Of a DNA stretch of 64,000 nt, positions 1 through 11,999 are shown piece after piece. The DNA lies in contig NW_005434666.1 of assembly GCF_000315625.1 (NCBI RefSeq), positions 1,073,806 to 1,137,805 of the forward strand, given 5' to 3'. The DNA is from Guillardia theta CCMP2712 (lineage: Eukaryota > Cryptophyceae > Pyrenomonadales > Geminigeraceae). How positions within the stretch are numbered: position 1 is the first letter of the stretch; every line of letters starts with the position of its first letter. Position numbers and translations under genes: made by a program. The notes beneath the pieces are model-generated. The model was not told the origin of the DNA, did not search any database, and saw nothing but the letters and a program-made list of their open reading frames with translations.

Positions 1-502
1 CTGCCAAGGCATCAGGGCCCGCGCAGCTCAGGTGTCACTCTCACTCATCAAGGGAGTCTGCCCTCCTTCGAAGCCCAGGAGCCCATGGTTGCCAGCGCGT
101 GCGCGCTACGAGTTTACATCGTCTCAGACAGCACAAGAGAGGAACATGTCGGCTCCAACCTGTCCCTTGTGGCCCCTGCCCGAAGTCTTTCCAAGGCCGC
201 TTCCCGTTCCCCTGAGTGCGGCCGTGAGCTTCAGCATGTCACGGCATGTCTGACCTTCCCAGACGCTTCTTGCTGGGGCGAGCACCGGGGTTGTCGCGGA
301 GGTCAGAAAGAGTGACCTAGTCAAGATTGTGATCGCGCTGACCGCACACGGAGACCCAACCTGCGAGCTGAACGATCGCTCCTGCACGTTCTTCAACAGA
401 TTCCGATCCATGAGTTGCGAAGCAGCAAGGGGGAGCGAAGGGAAACTTGCACGACCTGGAGTGTCAAGACAGGGTTCGTATGAGATCGCAACGTCAAAGT
501 GA
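1..502 (+). CDS. C-terminal part of an unrecognised protein (partial, left edge)
   Basis: Two exons can be joined in phase: one ending at 223 and one from 263 to the TGA at 500-502, separated by a 39-nt GT-AG intron (224-262). The second exon encodes 79 residues (…GASTGVVAEVRKSDLV… to …YEIATSK). The first is open back to about 32, but I cannot find its true upstream border and the gene may start left of the window. No domain is recognised. The segment has two Cys close together (PTCELNDRSC) and a basic tail. A following ATG reading frame (516-743) could be non-coding. Confidence is low because only splice borders and composition support it. Confidence 0.42.
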
Positions 503-1103
503 TTGAGAGGTCAAAATGTACCAGAAGTCAGCGACCTGCAAAGGCACCACGGAATTACAAGAAGTTTTGTCAAGATGTTACAGTCAACAACCTGACGATG
601 TTGACGTTGTTGTTGATCGCCGATCTCTCCCACTTCATGAAACCTACCCAGAGCTCGAATCAGGCGATACGAGAAAACGAGAAATTTCAAGGAAGCATGG
701 GGGCTGCTTTCATAGGAACAGGCAAAGTGCGTACCGAATGTAGGACCAGCAACAGATCGCAGACATAACATCTTGGATGATCTTATGTCAAAGTGTCAGA
801 GAAAAGAATACATATTACATGCACAGCTCCCATTAACAGAAGCCTTCCTGGCTGATCCACCTAGGTTTCCCCCACTGCTTATCCCCATGAACATGTCTTT
901 TCAAGGATAAACAATGTTGTAGATGCTGCTAGTACTCCCTTGATGTTGTTTCCTGCTTTTCTCCACTCTCCTCTACCTCTCCACTCATTCCCCCTCTCCC
1001 CCCTTCACGGTTCTTCGAATATCTCAGATAGTTCACAACTTCGAGGCTTGCAATGACAGCATTGTACACCTCTCTGTCCTCCTCATCCTAGTCCTTCTGC
1101 TGA

Positions 1104-1421
<318 letters not shown>

Positions 1422-2210
1422 TGACAAGCGCCTGCATGCTTCTAGATCACTCAACTCTTCCTCAGTATCTGTTGGAACCGTTACAACAGAGGCTAGACGT
1501 TACAAAAAGGAAAACGGTTACTCGGGTCGCAACGGACCGTTTCATCTCGTCCGAGATTACCCCTTCATTCGACTTGTGTTTTCGGGGTGGTTGGAAAAGT
1601 ACCGGTAATAAAGGGGTGGGGGTCATTGAAATGAATCTTTTCTTAGAGATCGGTAGGGGTAATCAAAGGGGAAAGGTAGGGTTCAGAGAAGACTGGTAGG
1701 GTCCTATGGCCGAAGGTAGGGTTTGTGCCGAGGGGTGTGAATACGGGGGGGTGGTAGAGCTGACGCGGCTCATGGTGACGTGAGGAAAGGAAAGGAAAGG
1801 AAGCGCAAGAGAAGAGATGAGGGAATGAGGAGAAGAGAACAAACAAGAAGATTCAATGGCGAGAACAAGCTTCAATGAGAAGGAGAGAAGGACAGGGTAG
1901 ACACGAACAGCTGAGGAGGACGGGGGGAAGGAAGGAAGGCGATAGATAAACCAGAGAGATAAGCAAAGTAACGAGAAAAGCATACAAGGAGAGAGCTGAG
2001 GTGAGAATGATACCAAATAAGCTATCATATGGGGATGAAATAGGATGGGGAAGGGGAAGAAGGGAGAGAAAGGTGGTTATGCAGCACAGGAAGGGATTTT
2101 TCGAAGTAGGAACACGAAATGTAGCGGCGAGCTGAAGATGCTTCTTGAGCCTCCTACATTTATCCCAGCAATAGGATCAGACGGATCTGAATTGAATATG
2201 ATGCATGGAC

Positions 2211-2250
2211 GAGACAATGCTTCAACTGATGAGACAATGCTTCAACTGAT
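2211..2250. repeat. 20-bp perfect direct repeat, two tandem copies
   Basis: The 20-mer beginning GAGACAATGC and ending TTCAACTGAT occurs twice without a spacer, upstream of the glucosyltransferase start at 2325. Confidence 0.95.
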
Positions 2251-2324
2251 GTTCGCGTCCAGGTCTTGGATCCTGGCTATTGCAAGGAGGGTACTTGCTG
2301 CCAACGAGAGTGCATGAGATTGTG

Positions 2325-4532
2325 ATGTCCAAGACCAACGGCAGCAAGGATGATTTCAATGACATGGATGACAATGAACCAGCTCAGCGAGCCATGCAGA
2401 AGGTGATGCTGGTCGGGTTCCTGTAGGCGGGGAGGTCTGAGCAGTCGTGTGGTGTTATCAGGGGCCCAAGAAATTTTTCAAGCTCACCTTTATCATCTAC
2501 GGGGATCGCGATGAAGTAGAGCCGTGAGTCTCCGAGTGCGTGTCAAGGATAGTTGTGACGTTGCTGCAGCATTCTTGGAATCGCTTCGGGGCTGAAGAAA
2601 GCTGGACACGATGTTCTCTTTATCTCTCACCACTCCTACAAGGTCAGCGGCTTTGAGCACTGGGCCTGCCCCGCTGACTTTCCTCTAAGGGACTTGTCGA
2701 GCAATGGGGCCTTCGATTCGGCCCTGGAAATCCTTACAATCCTCAGCAGCAGTATGCGACAGAGTGAGTTGTGCAGAGAGTTTGCAGTAGTGAGAGAGTG
2801 ATTTTCTGTCCAGGTACTCTTCAATGATCATGGCAGGCCAGAGCGGAGATCTGATGTTGTCGAAGATGATACATCTCAACAACAACTTCAAGCTCATAGA
2901 AGAAGCCACGCTCACTTGCATCAAGAGAATGACAGATATCATTCTGTGCAACTCCTTGGCGACAGTGGTTGGGTTGGCTGTGGCCAGGAGGTTGAAATTG
3001 CCCTTCATGGGAGTGTTCACGACTCCAGAGACGCCGACTGAGGCATGGCCGTACATGCCGCACGGGGGAGGGAAGGGAACGTTTGGCTGGTCGAATCTCA
3101 TGACTTATTCTGTGGCTCTGAGAGCTCAGTGGATGGCCCTCCGAAAGACTGTCTGCGAGTGGCACCAGAAGCGCGTTGGAGTGCAGCGAATCGACGATGG
3201 ATGGAGAAACTTGGCGTTCTTGCACCATCAGGACTTTCCCGTCATGCATGGCTTCAGCCCAAAGATCCTCGGCAAGCCTGCAGACTGGGGTCGCTGGATC
3301 CATCCCGTGGGGTTCTGGGTGCCTCCAGTCCTGCCTGGCTGGACCCCCTCTGACGATCTCTCCCGCTTCCTCGCTGCCGGGCCTCCTCCTGTCTTGATTT
3401 CGTTTGGCAGCATGACGTGTGCTGATGAGGAGGGACTGGCTGCAATCGGCCTGGAGGCCGCCAGGCTCGCAGGCATCCGCGTGATTCTTGTTTCAGAGTG
3501 GCCAGGGTTCACAGCGAACCCCCGCAAGGTGCCTCGCCTGCACCAGAAGAAGAGAATATGTGGAGTGGTCACAGGCACAGCCAACGGTGAAGGTGCTCCT
3601 GTCGAGCTGCCAAGCAACGTCCTCATCGTCGACCGATCAGTTCCGATCCAGTATCTCCTGTCCCAGTGCACGCTCGTCGCGCACTCCGGCTGCACGCTGT
3701 GGACCGGCGCTTCCTTGAAGGCTGGGGTGCCTTGCGTCCCATGTCCCTTCGTGGCGGAGCAGAGGTTCTGGAGCGTTCACCTGCAGGAGCTGGGAGTTGC
3801 CTCGAGCTCCTTGCCTGTCGAGAAACTCTCGGGCGATGCGCTGGCGTCAGCCATCACGGCGGCGCTGGCCAACGGCGAACTATCACAAAGAGCCAAAGAA
3901 GTCCAGAAGATGCTCAACAGTGACAACGGAGTCCACCAGGCTGTAGACCTCATCTCGAGGTTCATGCAGAGGCCATGGGACAGGACGGCGATGCAGATCT
4001 TGCCGCGCAGAGAAGTGAGAAGCTCGTTGAAAGCTGCGCGGATCTCACTGTGTTAACAGGGGGACCTTGAGATGCAGGAAGGCAAAGTCTTCAAGACCTG
4101 GACAAGATACAAGTTTGTTCTCAAGGATCACTGCCTCGAATATCACCGCTATCTTCCTACGGGGCTGCATGACCCCCAGGTGACAAGACGTCTTGCCTCC
4201 TGCACTGTCTTGACGACATACGCAGGTGATGGCAACTTTCTTGATCCCGGACGCGGAGATTGTTGAGCATTCAGATGGTGAGGCACTTTGCAATTGATCC
4301 TGACTTACAGCCTCCTGCAGCAAGCGGGCAGCAGCAATTTTGTATAGAGATAAAGGACTCCAAGGGAAAGAGGATGGCTCTCCTTGCCGCTACCAACGCG
4401 AGGGAGCAGGTGACGTGATGGTGATTGCGGTCAATGCCTCACTGTTCGCAGGATTCTTGGATCCAGGCGCTCAAGGACGTATCCGCGTCATGGGAGACCG
4501 GAGCGGTTGACAAGCATCGAACCCTCGAGTGA
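2325..4532 (+). CDS. Sterol-glucosyltransferase-like GT1 enzyme fused to a C-terminal PH domain
   Basis: Predicted UDP-sugar-dependent glycosyltransferase of the sterol 3-beta-glucosyltransferase class (GT-B fold), transferring glucose to a membrane lipid. Exons: 2325-2402, 2462-2523, 2570-2763, 2837-4014, 4060-4179, 4226-4277, 4321-4409, 4452-4532; introns 59, 46, 73, 45, 46, 43 and 42 nt; 617 aa. The N-terminal GDRDEVEP followed by GLKKAGHDV matches the family's GSRGDVQP/GH.V start. The C-terminal donor-binding half has VLISFGSM, AHSGCTLWTGASLKAGVPCVP and QRFWS. Residues about 508-617 form a PH domain (EGKVFKTWTRYKFVLKD at its start, DSWIQALKD helix at its end). In yeast Atg26-type enzymes PH/GRAM lie N-terminal, so the order here is reversed. 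The fusion rests on the phase-0 intron 4015-4059, without which the frame stops at 4056. The start codon is a best guess. Confidence 0.85.
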
Positions 4533-4962
4533 TGTCGCTGACGATGCTCTCAGAATGTCGGGGGCGGCTGGAGCACAAACATCTCCTCGAAACTTCGAGA
4601 CGCTGATTTCGATGACACTGGTCCCCTCCTCCTGTCCCGAGACGTTCCCAGCACTCACCTTGCTGCGCAGGCGCTCTGATTTCCAAGGCAACAAAGGCGC
4701 TGTCGTTGGAGGACACAAACAGAAAGAATTCTAGGCCAGTAAAGTGAAGCAAAACAGTAAAATGAAGCTCATGCTATTGATTTCATTGTGCAAACCCAGG
4801 CCGAGCAAGGAAGGAGGGAGAGGAAGAGATGAAGGCAAGAGAGAGGTGTGAGAGGGGCACAGCTTGCTACATGAAGAAAGGCGTCTATCAACAACGTGTT
4901 TGAACGTACAACTTGAGGTCCAACAAGAACTCTCAAGGAATCTTCTTGATTGTCTGTCATGC
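4533..4962. other. Convergent 3'-3' intergenic region
   Basis: Probable 3' UTRs of the glucosyltransferase (+) and the ankyrin gene (-). Includes purine-rich DNA around 4800-4850. No gene seen. Confidence 0.6.
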
Positions 4963-6720
4963 CTAGTTAAAAGAGGATGAAGAAAACAAGCTGCCAACCT
5001 TATGCCAGCGCTTCATGAACTCCTTCTCCGTCATTGGATCTGTCTTCAGTGCCGGGTCCTGCAGAGGCAACCAGGTTGAGTCAAGTCACTAGCGAGTGCT
5101 CTCTTCACCTTGATCGTCGAGATCCTCCACAAGTTGGGCTGCCACTCTTTGGGCTGCGAGAAAGTTTTCAGCGCAGGAGCTCGGTGCATGCGAGTCTTTC
5201 ACCGCTTCCACTTTGTCTGGTGCATGCAGGCCGAAGAAGTTGTAGAGCAAATCGTCGGGCTTATCTTTGTCGCCGAATTCTATGCGAGGGTTGGTCGAGG
5301 TGCATCGAGGGAGGGGAAGACTGCTCACCTTCTACTAACTTAAACTTTCCTTGCTTTTGCACCTGCTCCTTCCAGATGTTTCTCTTGTGTTCGTACAGGT
5401 CGTCGTTTTCATCCTGAGCGAGATCCTGGCAGGCATGCGATGACTCTTGTGCATTCAGAGCAGGCAGTCAGAGCGGCTCACCTTGGGAGTCTTGCCTGCG
5501 AGGTTCTTCACTCTCCTGTTGATCCTTCCCTTCTTTCTCAGAGCAATGCACACGTCTCGGTGCGCAAACATGGCCGCATAGTGCATCGCGTTCGCTCCAT
5601 ATTGATTCGTTTGATTCACATCGCAGTCTGGAATTTCCATGAGAGCCTCTACAGTTTCAGTGTGTCCATTTCGAGCTGCCAACATGAGCGCCTAATTTTG
5701 AAATCATTAGGATGCATCAGAGTGAAACCGAGCACATCACAGTGAATCCGTCGTCATTGATGCTGTTGATCTCAGCCCCGTCCTCAATCAATTTCTGAGC
5801 GACCGTCTGTATGGTAGTCACAGTGAGTGAGCATCATTGCAGGAGGAGCGGCGAACCTTAGCATCGGGATGCTCCTCCTTCTCCTTCGCCAACTCACTCT
5901 CGAGGGCTGCCAACTCTTTGATGGTTTTCACGTACTCCTCCTTCATCTGAAAGATTTTGTGAAAGAAACCATCTCGTATTCTCTCCTTTTCTGTTCTGTC
6001 CTTCACTGTGCCTGCTATCGTGTAAAGAAGAGAAGGCTTCAGAGCAATGTGGATTCTGTACCTCCTTTAGTAAGCTCTGCTTGAATCGCTTTCACCTTGG
6101 CTGTACCATGAATCCTACATATGTCATCTTTGCACTGTTTCAGATTTCGCAGTGAAATCTCGATAATGTTGCTGGTTTCCTTTTGTCCGTTACTGTTCTT
6201 ATATACAAGATCCCCAGGTATTTTTGCCTGAGACAACATCACGGAAAGGTCACACTGCATGATCATTCAAGCTCACTAGTAGCTGATCTGTTATGCTCTG
6301 CTTCTGAGCTCGTTTCCTTCTAATCTGATCACTCAGCGTCTTAAACTTGCCAGCAAACGAGATTGGCAGGTGAAGTGTTCCTAGAAAAGCCCCCTGTATT
6401 TATTTGATTGAGATCAGCGGCAAGAGAAGGAGGGACAACCCATGTCTGACCTCTCGCAGCTGTTTGTTCTTCAGCTCGAACTCTTTTCGCAATGCCGTGG
6501 GCTTCATCTTGTTTGTCTGCTGCTCGTCGTCTCTTTCATCGAAGGGAAAGAAAGGGTCCGGAGGTTGGATGTATGGCATCAGAATGCCTCCGAGAGCGCC
6601 CAGGACCACATCCTAATTGATTGATCAGTCGCAGCCCATCACAGTCAACGTAGAGACCTCTGCTGACTTGGCGACTGAGCTCAAGGTGAAGTTTGTTTGG
6701 TGGATCGCGTTGTCTACCAT
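4963..6720 (-). CDS. Ankyrin-repeat protein with N-terminal coiled coil
   Basis: Ten exons join in phase: 6658-6720, 6451-6612, 6277-6393, 6062-6227, 5857-6011, 5741-5806, 5482-5691, 5329-5425, 5109-5279, 4963-5039; introns mostly 43-69 nt; 427 aa. The N-terminal half is charged and helical (PTALRKEFELKNKQLRE; EYVKTIKELAALESELAKEKEE). About residues 220-320 form two to three ankyrin repeats (DGFTALMLAARNGHTETVEAL; GANAMHYAAMFAHRDVCIAL). The tail contains LLYNFFGLHAPDKVEAV and is unmatched. Likely a protein-interaction scaffold; no enzymatic motif is visible. The intron 6228-6276 needs the acceptor at 6228; using the nearer AG would give an implausible 22-nt intron. The last exon start (5039) was chosen by phase and could differ by a few codons. 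Confidence 0.8.
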
Positions 6721-7765
6721 CCTTCTTACACTTAGTCGCCGAACTGACAAAGAAGTTTCAGTGAAAGCGTCAGGAGGCGCGACGGTGTGTCAATAGCTGT
6801 TTTGATGGACATATCAACAGATGTGTAACTAGACGCATCAATAGATTTAGATGTCAATCAACGTGTCAATCGACATCTCATTCACTGCATCAATGGATGT
6901 GACAAGCTAAGACGGTTTCGCCAGGTGTCTTTTCATTCGTCTCCTGATGAAGCTTGAGTCGAACACAGATGAGAGACTGACCGTCACCGTTGCTATCTAT
7001 CTCATGTGGATATTTCAAGAATCAATCACATTTCACCCCAACATCGAGATCTCAAAAATGGAATGATGCTGATCTTTCGCGAGAAGCCTTTTCTACTGAG
7101 TCGGCAGTAAGTGGACACATCATTGCAAGTAACATCTCTTGTCTTTTCTCGTTCTCATCATCTTCTCGTCCTCTCTTACTCCTTCCCTCCCTCTCCTTCT
7201 CCCTCCTTCCTTGCAGCATTTGCTCTACGCCCTACCCCCCTCTTGTGAACAGCCGCCATGTGCATTCCAGTTGCCATTTTGTACTCACCCTACCACCCCC
7301 CCCTTTGACCTGCGAACATTTGCGAACCCTTTTGACAGTCTGGAACCACCCCTTATCATCCGCTCCAACATCCCCTCTACCCCACCCCCCCAACAACAAG
7401 TCCTGGAGGGTCCGGACCTACCCTGACCGGGCATCCGACGGATACAGTGCGGTAGGTCATGATCCCCAAATGTAACGCTTTGTAACGACCTGGATCAGTA
7501 GAGGGGGGGATGTGGGCATCAGGCGCTAGAAAAGGAACGATGAGAGGGATTAGAAACTGGAGCGGGAGGAATGGCAGCCAAAGTAGTTGAGAGGAGATGT
7601 CAGAGGAGATAGAAACATGCAGAGAGATGCGCTGTAGAATCGAAGTCGGTTCATTCTTTGGTTGATCGAGATCTCCACGTGGGGCAAGAGGAAAGCATCC
7701 AAGTTTGTTTCTGATCACAACGTTTGCTGCAGGCAAGATTATTGGCCGATCATACGGTACAGAAG
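6721..7765. promoter_or_regulatory. Divergent upstream region with degenerate repeats and TACCCC-rich runs
   Basis: Lies between the ankyrin gene (-) and the PH/coiled-coil gene (+). 6795-6905 carries degenerate repeats of TCAATxGATGT/GATGTCAATC type on both strands. 7140-7230 is pyrimidine-rich. 7225-7425 is rich in CTACCCC/CCCTACC words, as seen upstream of other genes here. I see no RNA gene or extra ORF. Confidence 0.5.
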
Positions 7766-10700
7766 ATGAAGCAAATGATGTCTGCTGTTACTGCTGCTGA
7801 AAAGGTCTGTGATGCATTCTGTTGGAGATTCAAGTGCTTGACAGAATCCAGGGCGCGAAAGAGGGGATGCGGATTGTGATAGGCAAAGATGACGAGGAGG
7901 ATGGGAGTGAGAACTCACCGAAGCTTGTTGTCAGACCCTACACGAGCGAGCTTCATAGTTCAACGGGTAGGAGACTTATTGACACTGATTCATGTTGTAA
8001 CGATGTTCGAAGTTCTCATGGCTGGGGAACTGAAGAAGAGGGATGGTGTAATGAGGAAGAAATGGATCGATGTCTACGTGGAATTGAGAGAAAACAGTCT
8101 TACCTGCTTTCACTCCAAGGAGGACAGACAGATCCTAGACACTGTCATGGGTGAGTTCATATTTTAGATCACGACCGATGCGGCACTGATGACGTCTTGC
8201 AGTTGATGGTGTAGAGGCCTCGGCCGTGGATAAGAACGAAGTTTTTGCCATCAGTATCAAGAAAGCCAGCAGCAAAGGACCATCCATCTTGTCCAAGGAT
8301 CTCCTCATAGGAAGTGAGAAAAGTGCAGAGCGCGATAGATGGTTGGAGATGATTGAGGCTTGCTGCCAGAAGGCTCGGTAGGTCGATAACGCGATTTGTT
8401 GTATAGCTGATGTCAAAGTGTTGCAGGACTCACGCAGAAGCAAGAAGGTATTGATCAACTTTTCGACGTTTGAGGAATATTGCAGCGTATCTCATTGACG
8501 GTTGTGTCGTAGATTGGTACAAGAAGAAGCTGCTGCAAAAGGTAGAGCCGAGGCAGATGAATTGCGAAAAGTCCTAGAGGAGTGCGCGGCTCAACGAAAT
8601 CAGGAGGCTTTAGCATCAACTTCAGAACCAAGAACTAGCGGAGGGATGGCAGAAAGCTCGAAGAATACACTTTCATCTCGATTCATGTCTTCGCTCCAGG
8701 CGTTACCCTCAAGCCTTCAAAAGTCGGGCAGTCTAGAGAAAAAGTCAGAAGTAGAGGAGATGGGATTGGATAGTGAGAACAGCTGGAACAGCATGCTCAC
8801 CGAGGCGAATCGTCAACTGCGAGAACTTCAAGACGAGCTTATGAAAGAGAAAGCGAAGACCAAAGCTTTGGAAGGTGACTATTTGAACTTTTTCCCTGTC
8901 TCAGTCACATTCACCCATTGATTGCAGAAACGTTGGAGCAAGTATTGGATAACGACAATGCTACAAATGATTCACAGCAAGGTATTGTTATCCTCTGAAG
9001 TTATCTTTCGAATTGAAATATCTTCCATTGCTTGTTTAGATGAAACTGCAATTAGCAAACGAGAGCTACTAGTACAAGGTGTACCTTCACATTATGTATT
9101 TCAAACTTTTGACCAGATCACCAGGCCTTCAACAACAAAATATCGAGAACAACAACCTAAGGCTTCAAAATGATTCCTTAACAGCAAAAATCTCAGAACT
9201 CCAGAAGATGTGGGAGAGCGAAAAGAACAAAGCAAAATCCTCTGAAGATGAAAATATAAGGATTGATAAAGAATTACAAGATCTGAAAGAGAAGCTGAAC
9301 GAGAAGACTATTGAGACGGAATCTTTAAAAAGTCTCCAAGACAAACTCATTAATATCGAAAAGCAGAAGGATAGCGGGCTGGCGGCCGAGCAGGGTAAGC
9401 AGATGCAGGAGCTAAGCCAGGCGATCGAGGAGGAGAAGCGACGGCGCGCAGAGGAGGAAGGCAAGGCGCGGGAGCTGGAGGGGAAGGTACGGGAGCTGGA
9501 GGGGAAGCTGGAGGCGAAGGAGAAGGAGAGCGGGCTGGCGGCCGAGCAGGGCAAGCAGATGCAGGAGCTAAGCCAGGCGATCGAGGAGGAGAAGCGAAGG
9601 CGCACAGAGGAGGAAGGCAAGGCACGGGAGCTGGAGGGGAAGGTACGGGAGCTGGAGGGGAAGCTGGAGGCGAAGGAGAAGGAGAGCGGGCTGGCGGCCG
9701 AGCAGGGCAAGCAGATGCAGGAGCTAAGCCAGGCGATCGAGGAGGAGAAGCGACGGCGCGCAGAGGAGGAAGGCAAGGCGCGGGAGCTGGAGGGGAAGGT
9801 ACGGGAGCTGGAGGGGAAGCTGGAGGCGAAGGAGAAGGAGAGCGGGCTGGCGGCCGAGCAGGGCAAGCAGATGCAGGAGCTAAGCCAGGCGATCGAGGAG
9901 GAGAAGCGACGGCGCGCAGAGGAGGAAGGCAAGGCACGGGAGCTGGAGGGGAAGGTACGGGAGCTGGAGGACAAAGAGGCTTTATCTTCTGAGAAATGTC
10001 GAGCGCTGAGCTCGACGATTTCTGAGCTGAGCAACAAGTTGGTCGAAACTCAAGCAAACAAATCGAGCGCTGTGAATCTTGAGATGGAGCAGATTAGCAG
10101 GTGTGAGATGATTGTGCATGATATGGACTCAGAGCTACAGGTGAATGATCTGTCTGTTCTTGTCTTCATTCATCTCTTTTATCCAACAGAACAATGTCGC
10201 CAAGGCAGAGGAGCTTGTAATTGAGCTAGAAACTTCTCGGAGGTTCTTTTTCTTTTGGTTTGGAAAGGTTTGATAGGTTTGAAGGAGAGTTGCCGACCTC
10301 GAGGAGACATGTAAGCGATTGGAAGAGCAATGCAAGAACAGAATCAACGCGAGTGAACATGTACATCAAGAGCTTCATTGCACATCATAGCTTGAGGTGT
10401 CTGATCAGCTCTTACAGGATGAGGACTTGAGAGCGAAGTTAGATGCAGCAGAGGGCAGGTAAGGCTGGACATGTAGCAACCCTTGAAAGTGATGTTCCTT
10501 TCATAGGGCGAGGGCATTAGAGAACGAGCTGGAAGCCGTCAAAGGCATCGCAAAGTCTCTTCGGGAGCAGCTCAAGCGACATCAGGCGGAGGAAACGAGC
10601 AAGGCTGAAGATGTAAGATGGAGCTCTTGAGATTGCTACCTTGTTGACGTAGCTGCTTCAGTTGAAGATGGCAGATACTGAAGCGATGCGAATCGCTCAG

Positions 10701-10790
10701 GTCATCCCGCTATCTCTCCCTCCAACACTGCTTGTTGATCTCTCTTGTCAGGTTGCGGCTCTCATGGCGAAGGAAGGATGGGAAACGTGA
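7766..10790 (+). CDS. PH-domain protein with long repetitive coiled coil
   Basis: Fifteen exons in phase (7766-7804, 7852-7966, 8013-8150, 8203-8377, 8427-8447, 8513-8874, 8928-8981, 9040-9078, 9125-10140, 10190-10242, 10285-10360, 10409-10458, 10507-10612, 10662-10700, 10752-10790), 773 aa. Residues about 53-155 are a PH domain (MAGELKKRDGVMRKKWIDVY… to RDRWLEMIEAC). The rest is coiled coil. Residues about 397-597 are four tandem copies of a 52-residue unit (SGLAAEQGKQMQELSQAI…KLEAKEKE). Probably a membrane-recruited structural or tether protein; PH lipid specificity cannot be read from sequence. The intron at 10361 could end at 10390 (30 nt) or 10408 (48 nt); I chose 10408 because it matches the usual size. 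The start ATG is the nearest in frame; an upstream exon is possible. Confidence 0.82.
9370..9973. repeat. 156-bp tandem repeat, four copies, inside a coding exon
   Basis: Copies begin at 9370, 9526, 9682 and 9838 (the last is truncated). The period is exactly 156 bp, coding for 52 residues, with only a few substitutions between copies (for example GCGCGCAGAG versus GCGCACAGAG). Near-identity at silent sites implies recent expansion or gene conversion. The array is much more GC-rich than the flanking exon. Confidence 0.95.
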
Positions 10791-10960
10791 CTTGGTCTCG
10801 TCATCAAGAGTAGATTTCTCATGTATTCTCAAGATTTTGATCCACACCCTCCCCCTTTTCTAGTTCTTGAAGATTATTTTCTAATTCTTGAGGATTGACA
10901 TGCACGAGTTGCATCATGTCGTTTCTAACATCAAAGAAGATTTCACCTGAATGGTCAAAA

Positions 10961-11403
10961 TTAAACACGAAGAACGTATGAAACACCGTTCATACTGTTT
11001 TCTCCATCGAACAAAACAGCCCAACCATTTCCGACTTGTCTCTTTAGAGTCCCCGTCACCTGTCATTCTATTAAATGAGACATACCAAAACGCAATGCTC
11101 ACCTTCGACAAGGTAGGATAATGACAAACCCAGGCCTGATCGCATGTACTAAGGCAAGCTGCTTGTGGAAACACTTCAATACCTGTGCGATCCGAACTCG
11201 AGAGCCTTTGGCTGCCTTGAGGTCAACAAAGCTTTCCAACTCTACAACACCAAGAGCTGGGGATGAGTAAGGAATGCAACCTGAATAAACATCACTGAGA
11301 GAAACACCTTGAGCCTACACGTACCTTGCGACCAAACGTTGGTTGGCGAGTTGAGATTCGATATCCTCGGCATAGAAGCTTCTGCAATGAAGATGTCACT
11401 CAT
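10961..11403 (-). CDS. Small unrecognised protein (102 aa)
   Basis: Four exons join in phase: 11325-11403, 11183-11280, 11103-11135, 10961-11059, with introns of 44, 47 and 43 nt. The protein starts MSDIFIAEAS and ends GENSMNGVSYVLRV; the middle reads GCIPYSSPALGVVELESF. No family is recognised. It is neutral, without a signal peptide or membrane segment. The splice sizes, phases and sensible composition support a real gene. It sits 170 bp downstream of the converging PH/coiled-coil gene. Confidence 0.62.
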
Positions 11404-11999
11404 ACATTTCTTTCTTTCCTCCTACTCCCTCCTACTCCCTCCTCCCTTTCTCCCTCCTCCCTTTCTCCCCCGACCACGACTGTAGCATTGCACATTCACA
11501 ACGGCCCAGTAGTGTTTGCAAGTTTGGGTATTTTCCGTGTCTGAAAGTTTTCAATAAAATCGACCCCATTGAAAGTTTCAAAGTTTTGCAAGGCCATAAC
11601 GGTTGTAGGCCCCCGCCAACATGCGGGATCTTTGTTGGAAGGCGAGAAGCGAGGAGGGGAGGGGAGAGGAGAGGAGATGAGAGGAGATGAGAGGAGAGGA
11701 GGGGAGAGAAGGGGAGGGTAGAGGAGGGGAGGAGAGACAGGACAGTACTTGAGATAGTAAAGTCCTTGAGAGGAAGAAACAAAATTCAGAGGGTCAGCAG
11801 AATGTTTTGTGAGATTCGTTTGGAATGGCTTCTATCATTCGATCGCGCTCAATGATTGCTTACATTGACAATCATGCACAGAAGCACAACACAACACTCT
11901 GCATGGAACATCAGTGAGCTGATTGAAGGGTCACGTCGTGCATTGGATCGCAAGTGAGGTTTTCTCTTCGCTCTCCTCCCTCCTTGACGTCTCTCAGAC
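11404..11999. other. Intergenic region with pyrimidine and GA-rich blocks
   Basis: 11405-11465 is repeated CTCCTACTCCCTCC-like pyrimidine. 11560-11590 has TTTCAAAG words. 11640-11735 is (GAGGA)n-like purine DNA. 11955-11999 could be a 5'-UTR intron of the next gene, ending CTCTCAG at 11998. No gene seen. Confidence 0.5.

Noticed and set aside
6255-6276. 22-nt intron in the ankyrin gene
   Set aside because: A 49-nt intron using the acceptor at 6228 keeps the same phase and fits the local size range.
9165-10057. Long minus-strand open frames opposite the coiled-coil repeat exon
   Set aside because: Antisense shadows of a low-complexity coding repeat; the plus strand has the spliced, domain-bearing gene.
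10361-10390. 30-nt intron in the PH/coiled-coil gene
   Set aside because: Extending to the acceptor at 10408 gives 48 nt in the same phase and loses only six residues.
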